Notes under the pieces: generated by a model | Database searches by the model: none | The model's input: only the letters and a program-made list of their open reading frames with translations | Told to the model about the DNA's origin: nothing | Assembly: GCA_903960915.1 (NCBI GenBank) | Contig: CAJCCO010000109.1 | Location: forward strand, 36,621-100,620 | Direction: 5' to 3' | DNA from: an uncultured beta proteobacterium | Lineage (GTDB): Bacteria > Pseudomonadota > Gammaproteobacteria > Burkholderiales > Burkholderiaceae_C | DNA: 64,000 nt | Made by a program: the position numbers and the translations under genes | Shown: positions 28,952 to 38,686 of the stretch, one piece after another | How positions within the stretch are numbered: the first letter of the stretch is position 1 | How the letters are laid out: each line of letters opens with the position of its first letter

Positions 28952-29697
28952 AAGGATTGAATGTCGATCATCATTTGCCGGGTACGCAAGGTGCCCACCC
29001 CACAATGGTAATTGAGCAGGGCGCGCAGTTGCGGTTTGAGCTCGGTCATGACTTCAGCGCAGGCCCGCAGGGTGGCGGTGAAGGGCGCGTCCTGCGCGAT
29101 GGACGTTTGCAGGGCTTGCCACTGTGCGCCACTCAAACTGGAGCGGTCACCCGGGTGGGTCTGGCGCAGGCCGCCTTCGGGCACCAGGGTATAGCGGGTG
29201 TCGGGCGCGAGCTCTAGCAAGGTCATGGTCTGGGCGTCGAGTTGCGGCAAGAGGCCAATCTCGCGCAACAGCAGCAATTCAAAAGCACGCAGGGCGGCCT
29301 GCAGCACTTCGCCGTGGCCCGAGGCGATAACCTGCACCACGTTGGCGTACACGTCAAACAGACCCGCGTGCGGGTCATCGCGCGCCAGCAGAATCATGAG
29401 CAGTTCATTGAGGTAGTAGCCCGACAAGAGCGCCTCGCCCGTGGGCATGACGTGCCCACCCTGCCATTCGGCAGCCTTGAGGGTGCGAATCTCGGCATCG
29501 CCGCCAAAGGCAATGTGCAGGGCTTGCATTGGCAGCAATATGGGGCGAAAACTTGAACTCGGGCGCTTCACGCCCTTGGCCACCAGGGCAATGCGGCCGT
29601 AATGGCGCGTAAAAACTTCCAGAATCAGGCTGGACTCGCTCCAGTCGTAGCGGTGCAGCAGGTAAGCGGGCTCGTCAGAAATGCGCTTGGTAGCCAC
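28948..29697 (-). CDS. recO: DNA repair protein RecO
   Basis: Helps RecA load on single-stranded DNA coated with SSB, in the RecFOR pathway. The 249-residue protein has the N-terminal OB-fold ([29 protein letters not shown]) and the helical C-terminal domain ([13 protein letters not shown]). I see no zinc cysteines, as in E. coli RecO. It lies 8 bp after era and overlaps pdxJ by 4 bp. Confidence 0.94.
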   Translation of the reverse strand: MATKRISDEPAYLLHRYDWSESSLILEVFTRHYGRIALVAKGVKRPSSSFRPILLPMQALHIAFGGDAEIRTLKAAEWQGGHVMPTGEALLSGYYLNELLMILLARDDPHAGLFDVYANVVQVIASGHGEVLQAALRAFELLLLREIGLLPQLDAQTMTLLELAPDTRYTLVPEGGLRQTHPGDRSSLSGAQWQALQTSIAQDAPFTATLRACAEVMTELKPQLRALLNYHCGVGTLRTRQMMIDIQSL

Positions 29698-29705
29698 TCA
29701 AAGAA

Positions 29706-30794
29706 TCACTCGTAGCCGAATGAGCGTACCCGGGCTTCGTCATCAGCCCAACCGGAGCGTACTTTGACCCACATCTCGATGAAGACTTTGCAGTCGAGGG
29801 CTTTTTCCAGCTCGACGCGGGTTTCCATGCCAATGCGTTTGATGCGCTCACCCTTGTCGCCAATCACCATGGCCTTGTGCGTGTCGCGCTCAACCACGAT
29901 AGTGGCCGCTATGCGCAGCAGGCGTTTTTGCTTGCCCCGGCCAGCCTCTTCCTCGAACTTGTCAATGACGACGGTCGAGGTGTAGGGCAACTCATCACCC
30001 GTGAGGCGAAAGAGTTTTTCGCGCACGGTCTCGGAGGCCAAAAACTTCTCGCTGCGGTCGGTGAGTTCGTCTTGGGCGTACCACCAAGCCTGCTCGGGCA
30101 GGTATTTCTCGCAAATGCCCAACATGCGCTCAATGTCCTTGGCGTTTTTGGCCGACATGGGCACAAACTCGGCAAAGGCGTGACGCTGTTGCATGTCTTG
30201 CAACCAGGGCGCAATGTCGGCACGGCGCGTCACCTGGTCAAGCTTGTTGGCCACCAGCAGGGTGGGCACAGACTTGCTCAGCAGGGCCAGCACTTTGGCG
30301 TCGGCCTGGTTGAACATGCCGGCTTCGACCACAAACAAAATCAGGTCCACATCGCCCACCGCACCTAGGACGGTTTTGTTGAGCGAACGGTTCAGCGCAT
30401 TGTTGTGGCGGGTCTGAAAACCCGGCGTGTCCACAAACACAAACTGGGTGGCGCCGCGCGTGTGCATGCCGGTGATGCGGTGGCGCGTGGTTTGTGCCTT
30501 GCGCGAGGTGATGCTGATTTTTTGCCCCACCAGTGCGTTCATCAAGGTGGACTTGCCCACGTTGGGCTTGCCTACGATGGCCACCAGACCGCAACGCTGG
30601 CCTTCCACTGGCGCTTCAGGCGCTGCGGCGACGCGACGCTCCTTGAGCATGCCCTGGATCAGGGTTTCCAGGTCTTGCTGGACTTCGGGCTGGGCCACGG
30701 CGGGGCTTACCTTGGGGTTTACTTTAGCGCTGGCTTTTTTAGCAGGCGTTTCTTTTTTAACTGGGGTTTCTTTTTTGGGGGAAGTGGCGTTCAT
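29706..30794 (-). CDS. era: GTPase Era with a Lys-rich N-terminal extension
   Basis: A ribosome-assembly GTPase that binds 16S rRNA. G1 is [10 protein letters not shown]3 is DTPG, G4 is NKLD, and the C-terminal KH domain ends [17 protein letters not shown]. The protein has 362 residues, about 60 more than E. coli Era. The extra residues 1-67 precede [10 protein letters not shown] and include [14 protein letters not shown], Ala/Lys/Pro-rich, probably disordered. ATG 30794 overlaps the rnc stop by 4 bp (ATGA), so the extension is likely translated. The rnc-era-recO order is conserved; both rnc and era act in ribosome maturation. Confidence 0.95.
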   Translation of the reverse strand: MNATSPKKETPVKKETPAKKASAKVNPKVSPAVAQPEVQQDLETLIQGMLKERRVAAAPEAPVEGQRCGLVAIVGKPNVGKSTLMNALVGQKISITSRKAQTTRHRITGMHTRGATQFVFVDTPGFQTRHNNALNRSLNKTVLGAVGDVDLILFVVEAGMFNQADAKVLALLSKSVPTLLVANKLDQVTRRADIAPWLQDMQQRHAFAEFVPMSAKNAKDIERMLGICEKYLPEQAWWYAQDELTDRSEKFLASETVREKLFRLTGDELPYTSTVVIDKFEEEAGRGKQKRLLRIAATIVVERDTHKAMVIGDKGERIKRIGMETRVELEKALDCKVFIEMWVKVRSGWADDEARVRSFGYE

Positions 30795-31477
30795 GGTTTG
30801 ACCTTTGCCTTGAGTGTTTGCAGCATCGCGGCAGCTGCGGCCTGTTCGCCAGCGCGGCGTGAACCGCCAATGCCGCGTTCGGAAAAGTTGAGTTCAATGA
30901 TTTCACACTCGACGTCAAATGTTTGCTTGTGCGCCGCACCCAAGGTGGCCACCACGCGGTACAGCGGCAGCTTCATCTTGCGGCCCTGCAACCACTCCTG
31001 CAACTCGGTCTTGGGGTCTTTACCGATGGCGTCCATCTCGGGATTGATTTCCACCGCCTTGAACAAGCGGTGCACCAGCGCCTGCGCGGCGGGAAAACCG
31101 GCATCCAGATAGACCGCGCCAATCACGGCTTCGAGCGCATCGGCCAGGATGGAGGGGCGCTTTTGCCCGCCTGAGCGCATCTCGCCTTCGCCGAGTCGAA
31201 TGACATCAGGCAAACCTAGCGCCTCAGACAACTGGTGCAGGGTGTCTTGCTTGACCAAGTTGGCGCGCACGCGGGATAAATCACCCTCCGGCAGGGCACT
31301 CAAACGCTGGTACAACAAATCAGAAATAGCCAGACTCAATACCGAGTCGCCCAAAAATTCAAGGCGCTCGTTGTGGTCGACCGAAAAGCTGCGGTGCGTA
31401 ACGGCCTGGCTCAGCAAAGCTGGCGTTTTGAATTCATGCTGCAAGCGTTGTTGCAGCGCCATCAAGTCTTCGTTCAC
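30791..31477 (-). CDS. rnc: ribonuclease III
   Basis: Cleaves double-stranded RNA and processes rRNA precursors. The 228-residue protein has the signature [11 protein letters not shown] near residue 36, the second acidic cluster in [17 protein letters not shown], and a C-terminal dsRNA-binding domain starting [11 protein letters not shown]. It starts 55 bp downstream of lepB and overlaps era by 4 bp. Confidence 0.96.
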   Translation of the reverse strand: MNEDLMALQQRLQHEFKTPALLSQAVTHRSFSVDHNERLEFLGDSVLSLAISDLLYQRLSALPEGDLSRVRANLVKQDTLHQLSEALGLPDVIRLGEGEMRSGGQKRPSILADALEAVIGAVYLDAGFPAAQALVHRLFKAVEINPEMDAIGKDPKTELQEWLQGRKMKLPLYRVVATLGAAHKQTFDVECEIIELNFSERGIGGSRRAGEQAAAAAMLQTLKAKVKP

Positions 31478-31532
31478 AGGCTGCTTCCTTGGTGCCTGGT
31501 AGACAGGCCCCCACGAACTGAAATGAGCCGTC

Positions 31533-32498
31533 TCAATTGAATGGACCTATGCGCTTGAGGTTGCCAAAATTCATCCAGACAAAGAAAGCTTTGCCCACAA
31601 TGTTTTTGTCGGGCACAAAGCCCCAATAACGGGAGTCGAGCGAGTTGTCGCGGTTGTCGCCCATCATGAAGTAGTGGCCGGGCGGCACTTTGCAGACCAC
31701 GCCTTCTACGGTGTATTTGCAGTTTTCCTTGAACGCGAACTCGTCCGCACCGGGCACAAAGGCTGGCCGGTCGTCATCGTTGAGCAGGCGGTGCTTACGT
31801 ACGCCCAGGCTCTCTTCATACTGCTTGAAGTAGCGCATTGTCTCGTCGTCAAAAAACTCAGGCACCGACACGGTGTTAACCACCTGACCGTTAAGGGTCA
31901 GACGCTTGTTCAGGTAGGCCACTTCATCACCGGGCACACCCACCACCCGCTTGATGTAATCCAGACTGGGCCTGGGGGGGTAACGAAACACCATGACATC
32001 GCCGCGCTGGGGCGCCGTGCCATCGGTGAGTTTGGTATTGACCACAGGCAGGCGAATGCCATAGTGAAACTTGTTGACCAGGATCAGGTCGCCAATTTGC
32101 AGCGTGGGCACCATGGAGCCCGAAGGAATCTTGAAGGGCTCATATAAAAAAGAGCGCATGAAAAACACCGCGACGATGACCGGGAACAGCCCGGCCGTCC
32201 AGTCCAGCCACCAGGGTTGCGCCAGCAGCAGGGCTTTGGCTTCTGCCATGTCACCGTCCACCTGGGCAATGCCCATCTTCTGCAAGTCAGCGCGGCGCTT
32301 GGTCGCCTCTATTTCTAGGACAGCAACGGCCTTACGTCGCTGGGGCAGGAAGTAAAAACGCTCAGCCAGCCAGTACAAACCGGTCACAACAGTCGCCATG
32401 AACAGCAGCAGGGCAAAGTTGCCCTCAATGCTGCCAAAGTACCAGGCGCCGGCATAGCCCACGAAGGCGGCCAGAATGAAAGAAGTCAGAACTTGCAT
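31533..32498 (-). CDS. lepB: signal peptidase I
   Basis: Removes signal peptides from Sec- and Tat-exported proteins. The 321-residue enzyme has two N-terminal membrane segments (LTSFILAAFVGYAGAWYF; ALLLFMATVVTGLYWLA) and a periplasmic catalytic domain with Ser in IPSGSMVPTLQIGD and Lys in YIKRVVGVPGD. The conserved GDNRDNSLDSRYWG closes the fold. Its ATG shares one base with the lepA stop (TAATG), so it is coupled to lepA. In many betaproteobacteria a DUF4845 gene follows; here rnc follows directly. Confidence 0.95.
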   Translation of the reverse strand: MQVLTSFILAAFVGYAGAWYFGSIEGNFALLLFMATVVTGLYWLAERFYFLPQRRKAVAVLEIEATKRRADLQKMGIAQVDGDMAEAKALLLAQPWWLDWTAGLFPVIVAVFFMRSFLYEPFKIPSGSMVPTLQIGDLILVNKFHYGIRLPVVNTKLTDGTAPQRGDVMVFRYPPRPSLDYIKRVVGVPGDEVAYLNKRLTLNGQVVNTVSVPEFFDDETMRYFKQYEESLGVRKHRLLNDDDRPAFVPGADEFAFKENCKYTVEGVVCKVPPGHYFMMGDNRDNSLDSRYWGFVPDKNIVGKAFFVWMNFGNLKRIGPFN

Positions 32499-34309
32499 TA
32501 ACCGTCCACCTGCAAAATGGCCAGGAATGCCTCTTGCGGTACCTCGACCGAACCAATCTGTTTCATGCGCTTTTTGCCTTCTTTTTGTCTATCGAGGAGC
32601 TTGCGTTTGCGCGAAATGTCGCCGCCGTAACACTTGGCGATCACGTTTTTGCGCAGGGCTTTGATTGTCTCACGCGCGATGATGTTGGCCCCAATGGCGG
32701 CCTGTATGGCCACGTCAAACATCTGGCGTGAAATCACCTCGCGCATTTTGGCCACTACGGCCCGGCCGCGGTACTGCGACTGCGAGCGGTGCACGATGAT
32801 GGACAACGCGTCCACTTTCTCGCCATTGAGCAAAATATCGACCTTGACCACGTCTGCTGCCCGGTATTCCTTGAACTCGTAGTCCATGGAGGCGTAACCA
32901 CGGGAAACGGATTTGAGCTTGTCAAAGAAGTCCAGCACGATTTCGGCCAATGGCATCTCGTAGGTGAGCATGACCTGGCGGCCGTGGTAGGCCATGTTCA
33001 TCTGCACACCGCGCTTCTGGTTGGCCAGCGTCATGACAGCGCCTACATAGTCTTGCGGCATGTACAGGTGCACGGTCACGATGGGCTCGCGCACCTCATC
33101 GAGGCGGCCCTGGTCGGGCATCTTGGACGGGTTCTCGACCATCCTCACTTCACCGTCCACCCCGACCACTTGGTACACCACGCTGGGTGCCGTGGTGATC
33201 AGGTCCTGGTCAAACTCGCGCTCCAGGCGCTCTTGCACGATTTCCATGTGCAACAGGCCCAAGAAGCCGCAGCGAAAGCCAAAACCCAGGGCTTGCGACA
33301 CCTCGGGCTCGTAGTGCAGCGAGGCGTCATTGAGCTTGAGTTTTTCAAGGCTGTCGCGCAGGCCTTCGTATTGGTTGGATTCGGTCGGGTACAAGCCGGC
33401 AAACACCTGGGGCTGGATTTCCTTGAAACCGGGCAGCGGCTCGGTGGCCGTAAACGCCAGGCCGCCCGTACCGGGTTTGATCAGCGTGATGGTGTCGCCC
33501 ACCTTGGCCGCTTGCAGTTCGCGAATGCCGGCAATGATGTAACCCACCTCGCCCGCTTCCAGCGACTCACGTGCTTCGTTGGCGGGCGTGAACACGCCCA
33601 GACTGTCGGCGTTGTAGGTGGTGCCCGTGGCCATCATCTTGATGCGGTTGCCCTTGGCGAGGCGACCGTCCACCACGCGCACCAACATCACCACGCCTAC
33701 ATAGCTGTCAAACCAGCTGTCAATAATCATGGCGCGCAATGCGCCGTCAGGGTTGCCCTTGGGCGCTGGAATTCGCGCCACCACGGCTTCCAAAATCTCC
33801 TCGATGCCCAGGCCGGTTTTGGCCGAACAGGGAATGGCATCGGTGGCATCAATGCCAATCACATCCTCAATTTCAGCCTTGGCATTTTCTGGGTCGGCGT
33901 TGGGCAAATCCATCTTGTTGAGTACAGGCACTACATCCACACCCAACTCCAGCGCGGTGTAGCAATTGGCTACTGTCTGCGCTTCAACGCCCTGACTGGC
34001 GTCCACGACCAACAGCGCGCCTTCACACGCCGAGAGGGAACGACTCACCTCATAAGAAAAATCGACATGCCCGGGCGTGTCGATCAAATTCAAGTTGTAA
34101 ATCTTGCCGTCGAGGGCTTTGTATTTGAGTGCGGCGGTCTGCGCCTTGATGGTTATCCCACGTTCTTTTTCGATGTCCATCGAGTCCAGAACCTGGGCTT
34201 CCATCTCGCGCTCTTGCAAACCACCGCAGCGCTGGATCAAGCGATCTGCCAGTGTGGATTTGCCATGGTCAATGTGCGCAATGATCGAGAAATTTCTGAT
34301 GTGATTCAT
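32498..34309 (-). CDS. lepA: elongation factor 4 (LepA)
   Basis: A ribosome-associated GTPase linked to 30S assembly and back-translocation. The 603-residue protein has G1 in [23 protein letters not shown] and the family-specific C-terminal domain ([20 protein letters not shown] contains its basic end). I chose ATG 34309 ([14 protein letters not shown]), matching the family. An in-frame GTG at 34321 would add four residues, and no good ribosome site is visible for either. A promoter-like sequence and then a terminator-like hairpin lie upstream, both on the lepA strand, which would put a stem in the leader. Confidence 0.95.
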   Translation of the reverse strand: MNHIRNFSIIAHIDHGKSTLADRLIQRCGGLQEREMEAQVLDSMDIEKERGITIKAQTAALKYKALDGKIYNLNLIDTPGHVDFSYEVSRSLSACEGALLVVDASQGVEAQTVANCYTALELGVDVVPVLNKMDLPNADPENAKAEIEDVIGIDATDAIPCSAKTGLGIEEILEAVVARIPAPKGNPDGALRAMIIDSWFDSYVGVVMLVRVVDGRLAKGNRIKMMATGTTYNADSLGVFTPANEARESLEAGEVGYIIAGIRELQAAKVGDTITLIKPGTGGLAFTATEPLPGFKEIQPQVFAGLYPTESNQYEGLRDSLEKLKLNDASLHYEPEVSQALGFGFRCGFLGLLHMEIVQERLEREFDQDLITTAPSVVYQVVGVDGEVRMVENPSKMPDQGRLDEVREPIVTVHLYMPQDYVGAVMTLANQKRGVQMNMAYHGRQVMLTYEMPLAEIVLDFFDKLKSVSRGYASMDYEFKEYRAADVVKVDILLNGEKVDALSIIVHRSQSQYRGRAVVAKMREVISRQMFDVAIQAAIGANIIARETIKALRKNVIAKCYGGDISRKRKLLDRQKEGKKRMKQIGSVEVPQEAFLAILQVDG

Positions 34310-34352
34310 CAACGAGAACACTTAAGTGGTTGAATTAAAAAGGAGCAGGCAA

Positions 34353-34385
34353 GAAAAAAGGGCGCGTCAAATTCTGACGCGCCCT
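34353..34385 (-). terminator. intrinsic terminator within the likely lepA leader
   Basis: AGGGCGCGTCA and TGACGCGCCCT form an 11-bp perfect stem with a 5-nt loop (34359-34385). On the minus strand it is followed by TTTTTTC (34358-34352). It lies 44 bp before the lepA start and downstream of the candidate lepA promoter, so it could attenuate the lepA-lepB-rnc-era transcripts or stop read-through from degP. Confidence 0.75.
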
Positions 34386-34500
34386 GAACCAACTTTTCTT
34401 TGGCAACTGCGAAGGTTGGAAGTTCATTGTAGGCAAAAAGACCCAAACGTACAGTCCAAACGGCGGCCAACTGGAGTCGTTGCGGTGCAGCAACAAGAAT

Positions 34501-34528
34501 TTTATACACAGCTTATTAACAATTTCAA
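34501..34528 (-). promoter_or_regulatory. sigma-70-like promoter for lepA
   Basis: On the minus strand TTGAAA (34528-34523) and TATAAA (34506-34501) stand 16 bp apart, five of six matches to each consensus hexamer. The start site would be near 34494, giving a leader of about 185 nt that contains the hairpin at 34359-34385. Confidence 0.6.
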
Positions 34529-34715
34529 AAGGGATTCATCTGGACAACTTGTGGGTGAACTGTGGAGCACCTGTGGGGTTCTTCAATTCATCCCGTAATG
34601 TGGACTTCGGTCCATTCAATATGCCAGTAATCCAACTTGATGTAGCGCTATTCTAACCAAAACAGTCGTAAGGCGATTTTCAAGTTAGTGATCACAAACA
34701 TAAATTGAATCAAAA

Positions 34716-34745
34716 GACGGGCAGAAAAAAATAGTTCTGCCCGTC
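34716..34745 (-). terminator. intrinsic terminator after degP
   Basis: GACGGGCAGAA and TTCTGCCCGTC form a perfect 11-bp stem with an 8-nt loop. Read on the minus strand it is followed by TTTTGATT. It lies 74 bp after the degP stop and ends the rpoE-rseAB-degP unit. Confidence 0.8.
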
Positions 34746-34818
34746 CAATTGTTCAAAAATCCAACAAAAAAAGGCAAATCCCTACCAAGCCATGGGGTCA
34801 TCGCCGGGCTTGAAAGGC

Positions 34819-36285
34819 TTACTTTGCGGGCCGAATCATGGTGTATTGCGCCCAATCGCCACGCCGGAACATCACGCTGACCGCTTTGTTTTTGTCCAAT
34901 TTCGCCACGGCCGCCTCGAACTCCTTGACATTGGCCACCTCGACATTGCCCAGGACAACGATCACATCGCCCTCACGCAAACCAGCGCGGGCAGCAGCTT
35001 CTACGGCAGTTTCAACCTTCACGCCTCCTTTGAGACGAAGTTCTTTTTTCTGTGTATCACTTAGCTCACTCACGCTCAGGCCCAGCAATTGGGCTGCAGA
35101 AGATTGCTTGGGCTTCTCTTCTTTCTCAGGCGCTTTCTTGGTGGGTTTATCGGCTTCAATTTCAGCCACAGTCACCATCAAGTCCTTGTAGCTACCACGA
35201 CGAAACACCGTCAGGCTGCTGCGGGTGCCGGGCTTGGTGGCGCCCACCACACGCGGCAGGTCGCTTGATTTTTCTACCGCCTTGCCCTCAAATTTGGTGA
35301 TGATGTCGCCCGCCTCCACCCCAGCTTTCTCAGCCGGAGAGCCCGATTCAACACCGCGCACCAACGCACCTTGCGCTTTGCCCAGGCCACTGGCCTCAGC
35401 AATTTCTTTGGTGACTTGGTCAATCTGTACGCCGATTCGTCCACGGGTCACACGACCAGACACGCGCAACTGTTCACTCACCCGGTAAGCCTCGTCCATG
35501 GGAATGGCAAAAGAAATGCCCATGGAGCCGCCCGAGCGGGAATAAATTTGGCTGTTAACCCCCACCACTTCACCCCGCATATTGATCAGCGGCCCGCCTG
35601 AGTTACCGGGATTGATCGCTACATCGGTCTGGATAAAGGGCAAGTAGTCGCCCGTGTCGCGCTGCTTGGCGCTGACGATACCGGCCGTGACCGTGTTGTC
35701 TAAGCCAAAGGGGGAACCAATGGCCATGACCCACTCACCCACTTTGAGTCGGCTGACATCGCCCACCTTCACGGCGGGCAGACCGGTGGCTTCAATTTTG
35801 AGCAGCGCGATGTCACTGCGCTTGTCGGTACCGATGATTCTGGCCTTGAACTCGCGCTTGTCGGTCAAGGTCACAATGACTTCGTCCGCACCATCCACCA
35901 CATGGGCATTGGTCATGACCATGCCATCGCTGGAGAGAATAAAGCCAGAACCCACGCCACGGGGTTGCTCTTCATCTTGGGAGGGGGGACGATTTCTGCG
36001 CGGTGCCTGACGCGGCACATTGGGCATGGGCAAGCCAAAGCGCTTGAAGAACTCCAGCATTTCCTCATCTGGGCCACCCGCGTTGTCATTGGCTTTGACT
36101 TTTTCAAGGGTGCGTATATTGACCACTGACGGCCCGACCTGCTCCACCAAGTCGGTGAAGTCTGGCAGCGTTCGCTGCTGCGCGTAGACCGGGGCTGATG
36201 GCAACAAGGCCACGGCACTTCCGAGCGCCAACAGGCCAGACAGCGCATAGGCATTCAGTGTTTTGAAATTCATCGCGATCATCAT
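34819..36285 (-). CDS. degP: DegP/MucD-like periplasmic serine protease
   Basis: A periplasmic quality-control protease of the HtrA family, 488 residues. The signal peptide is about residues 1-35 (cut near VYAQQ). The catalytic triad is visible: H128 in TNAHVVDG, D158 in KRSDIALLK and S229 in GNSGGPL. Two PDZ domains follow (from about 300 and 405), the second starting near LGLSVSELSD, with a Lys/Glu-rich linker (PTKKAPEKEEKPKQ). A Gln/Arg-rich loop lies at 90-107 in the protease domain. It is the last gene of the rpoE-rseA-rseB-degP block, whose products sense and repair envelope damage. Confidence 0.94.
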   Translation of the reverse strand: MMIAMNFKTLNAYALSGLLALGSAVALLPSAPVYAQQRTLPDFTDLVEQVGPSVVNIRTLEKVKANDNAGGPDEEMLEFFKRFGLPMPNVPRQAPRRNRPPSQDEEQPRGVGSGFILSSDGMVMTNAHVVDGADEVIVTLTDKREFKARIIGTDKRSDIALLKIEATGLPAVKVGDVSRLKVGEWVMAIGSPFGLDNTVTAGIVSAKQRDTGDYLPFIQTDVAINPGNSGGPLINMRGEVVGVNSQIYSRSGGSMGISFAIPMDEAYRVSEQLRVSGRVTRGRIGVQIDQVTKEIAEASGLGKAQGALVRGVESGSPAEKAGVEAGDIITKFEGKAVEKSSDLPRVVGATKPGTRSSLTVFRRGSYKDLMVTVAEIEADKPTKKAPEKEEKPKQSSAAQLLGLSVSELSDTQKKELRLKGGVKVETAVEAAARAGLREGDVIVVLGNVEVANVKEFEAAVAKLDKNKAVSVMFRRGDWAQYTMIRPAK

Positions 36286-36330
36286 CAGATTTCCTATAAA
36301 AACTTGAAACTCGAGGTCTTAAATAAGGCC

Positions 36331-37401
36331 TTACTTCTTGCGCTCAAGCCCCTGCGCAAAAACTGCCAACGTTTGCCAGGGCACTTCGCCTACGGCCGTG
36401 AGCCACCAGTCGCCTTTGCGTTGAGTCAGCGTCGAGGTGGCGCCCATCACGGCATGGCCCACCTGCACATGGCGACGTGGGTCATAAGGCTCAATGAACA
36501 GCGACACCGAGGCCAGGCCGTCTGAAAAAATCCACTGCAATGTCGCCTCGGGTCGGCTACCTGCACCTGCCAGGGCTAACTGGCGAACAAAGCAATTCAT
36601 AGAAACAAAGCCCGGCACAGCGGCCCCTAAAGCCCAGCCTTGCGCCGCAGCCGTGGTTTTTACCATCTCAGGTTTTTCCACCTGGTAGCCATCGGTTTGC
36701 GCCATCATGCGGCTCAACTTGTCCATGCTGACCGGCACATCAAGCCGCAATTCCGAGAAGGCAGACTGCTCCAACACGCGCCCTTGCGCATCCAGCGTCT
36801 GGAGCTTGACGACCAAACCGGTTTTCTTCTCGGTCCAAACCGCGTAGCCGTAACGCAGACTGTCTAGCGGCAGCAACTGCACATGGTCCGTGGCGTAGCC
36901 GGCCACCCGCTCACTGCGAGCCGCCTTGAGTCGGTAAAACTGCGCAATGGCGGAGTTGCCCGATTGCAAGAAATTAGGAAAGAGACCGAGCGACTCACGC
37001 TTTTCCACCAGCACCACACGACTCTCGGGAAAGAAGGTCATGACCTGGTCGTTTCTGCGAAAGATGGAACGCGCCAACCCGGAGAGGGCTTCTATGCGTT
37101 CGATCTGTTGGTCGCCTTCACAGACATGCCAAATGCGGGCGCTGGCCATGGCGCCCGAAGCTGACACCACAAAAGTACCCACATAGGCACGGTGACGCGC
37201 TGATTCATGCAAGCGCACCAGCCAATCCGCAAGAAGGGGCTCACCGGTTTTGACTTCTGGGGGCGGCGTCGCGACGGGGACTGCCGTCTGCGCGAGCAAA
37301 GGCCAGGCAACGGCGCTCATCAGCAGCGCAAGCAGCACGCTCAACAGCGACCTGCCTACCGAAGGCAGGCACTGCGGATACCGCTTCAATTCGTCCGTCA
37401 A
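36331..37401 (-). CDS. rseB: sigma-E regulator RseB/MucB
   Basis: A periplasmic protein of 356 residues that binds RseA and protects it from DegS until misfolded lipoprotein or LPS signals displace it. A signal-like N-terminus with a hydrophobic stretch (about 18-37, LLSVLLALLMSAVAWPLLAQ) precedes the MucB domain: HESARHRAYVGTFVVSASG, and later GLVVKLQTLDAQG. The start overlaps the rseA stop by 4 bp and degP follows 45 bp on. The order rpoE-rseA-rseB-degP matches other betaproteobacteria. Confidence 0.92.
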   Translation of the reverse strand: MTDELKRYPQCLPSVGRSLLSVLLALLMSAVAWPLLAQTAVPVATPPPEVKTGEPLLADWLVRLHESARHRAYVGTFVVSASGAMASARIWHVCEGDQQIERIEALSGLARSIFRRNDQVMTFFPESRVVLVEKRESLGLFPNFLQSGNSAIAQFYRLKAARSERVAGYATDHVQLLPLDSLRYGYAVWTEKKTGLVVKLQTLDAQGRVLEQSAFSELRLDVPVSMDKLSRMMAQTDGYQVEKPEMVKTTAAAQGWALGAAVPGFVSMNCFVRQLALAGAGSRPEATLQWIFSDGLASVSLFIEPYDPRRHVQVGHAVMGATSTLTQRKGDWWLTAVGEVPWQTLAVFAQGLERKK

Positions 37402-38027
37402 CGCGCTGCTCCCTCAAAAGTGGCATTGCGTAAAAAGCCAGCCGGTGTTTGCAAGGCGGAAGTACCGCCAAACTGTTTGTGGGCTGCCAACAAGGCATCC
37501 AGACGCGGATCCCGCATCATGACCAGGGGCTCGGTCTGGGCCAGCTGAGCGGCAGGCTGTTCCACTTGAAAACTGCCCAGCAGCGTCCAACCCGTCAATA
37601 CAACAGCGGCGAACGAGGCAGCCAAGCCCAATCCCTTCCAGGAAAAGAAGGTGTCATTGGCACTGGTGTGTTGCAGCTTTGTTGCAGCGAATGTTTCAGC
37701 GCTGGTTTCAACCGGCACGGCAGGAATGGCTGTTGCCACCTCTTGAAATGGCACAAACTTGTCGGTCTTGTCGTCGGTCTGCTGCAGGCCCATGCGCAGG
37801 CGCTGCAGAAACGCAGCGTCACGGCCGCAGCCCTGTGTCTCGCCGGTGCGCAGCACCTCGCCCACCACGTGGTAGGTGTGCCAACTGGCCCGCGCGGCCT
37901 CAGCATGTGCTAACCAGTCGACCGTGCTAGCAAACGCCTCGCCCTGTAATTGACCGTCCACCAGGGCAGAGACAAGTTCAGCCTGGCTGCCAGGTGCTTG
38001 CGTCATATCTTGCGTCTTCATGTCCAT
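37398..38027 (-). CDS. rseA: anti-sigma-E factor RseA
   Basis: A single-span inner-membrane protein of 209 residues that holds sigma-E inactive. The N-terminal cytoplasmic domain has SALVDGQL and WHTYHVVGEVLR, typical of RseA. One membrane segment lies near residues 123-143 (GLGLAASFAAVVLTGWTLLG), and the C-terminus is periplasmic. Release requires proteolysis by DegS and RseP, which are outside this window. It starts 11 bp after rpoE. An ATG six bases downstream is an alternative start. Confidence 0.88.
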   Translation of the reverse strand: MDMKTQDMTQAPGSQAELVSALVDGQLQGEAFASTVDWLAHAEAARASWHTYHVVGEVLRTGETQGCGRDAAFLQRLRMGLQQTDDKTDKFVPFQEVATAIPAVPVETSAETFAATKLQHTSANDTFFSWKGLGLAASFAAVVLTGWTLLGSFQVEQPAAQLAQTEPLVMMRDPRLDALLAAHKQFGGTSALQTPAGFLRNATFEGAAR

Positions 38028-38038
38028 TTCTCTGCTTC

Positions 38039-38686
38039 CTACCAGCGCTTGCCGTTTTGTTTTTCAAGCATCGGCTTCACTTTGGCGGATATAGCCTCCC
38101 TGGCTCTAAATATGCGGGACCTGACCGTGCCTATGGGGCAATTCATGATGCCGGAAATGTCTTCATAACTTAAACCTTCAATTTCACGCAAGACCAAGGC
38201 CTGGCGCAAATCTTCTGGCAGGGCCGCCATGGCAGCATTCACAGCCATCGCAATTTCCTTGGCCGCCAGCACTGACTCGGGCGTTTCGTCTGTACTTGGT
38301 TCCGTTTCGCGTGAAAAAGTTTCATCCCCGTCGTCATCGGCCGGGCGAAAGGGTTGCGAAATACTTTGGTCGCGCTTGAGTTCCAGCAGAAACTTCTTCG
38401 CGGTGTTGACGGCTATGCGGTACAGCCAGGTGTAAAACTGCGCGTCGCCCCGGAACTGGTGCAGCGCCCGGTAGGCACGTATGAAAGTTTCTTGGGCAAT
38501 GTCGTCCACCAGGTCCACATCGCGCACCATGCGGCCAATCAGCCGCTGCACACGGCGCTGGTATTTCAAGACAAGCAACTCAAAAGCGCCCTGATCTCCG
38601 GCCACTGTGCGCTGCACCAGCAGCAGGTCACTGTCGTTAGCGGCGTTGTCCTGCCGGTTATTGCTGGGCTGGGGCGTGTCGCTCAT
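38039..38686 (-). CDS. rpoE: RNA polymerase ECF sigma factor, sigma-E
   Basis: A 215-residue extracytoplasmic-function sigma factor for envelope stress. Region 2 contains LVLKYQRRVQRLIGRMV and DDIAQETFIRAYRALHQF; region 4 contains ALVLREIEGLSYEDISGIM, then IGTVRSRIFRAREA. The frame is open to 38809, but ATG 38686 (MSDTPQPSNNRQ) suits the family and overlaps the ygfX-like gene by 4 bp. An acidic spacer (about 118-140) separates the regions. It is followed by rseA, rseB and degP. Confidence 0.95.
   Translation of the reverse strand: MSDTPQPSNNRQDNAANDSDLLLVQRTVAGDQGAFELLVLKYQRRVQRLIGRMVRDVDLVDDIAQETFIRAYRALHQFRGDAQFYTWLYRIAVNTAKKFLLELKRDQSISQPFRPADDDGDETFSRETEPSTDETPESVLAAKEIAMAVNAAMAALPEDLRQALVLREIEGLSYEDISGIMNCPIGTVRSRIFRAREAISAKVKPMLEKQNGKRW

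Larger units (their letters stand above)
34310..34818. other. 509-bp gap between lepA and degP
   Basis: An AT-richer gap holding regulatory elements only. In the direction of lepA transcription: a degP terminator (34716-34745), a TGTGG repeat cluster (34550-34576), a sigma-70-like promoter (34501-34528) that overlaps a DnaA-box-like nonamer, and a second terminator hairpin (34359-34385). I found no convincing gene. Confidence 0.7.

Noticed and set aside
32789..34333. 514-codon frame antisense to lepA
   Set aside because: lepA is certain; the antisense frame is His/Gly-rich with no similarity.
34309..34509. 66-codon frame on the minus strand ending in TGATG at the lepA start
   Set aside because: Starts with GTG inside the promoter without a ribosome site; tempting as a coupling frame, but unsupported.
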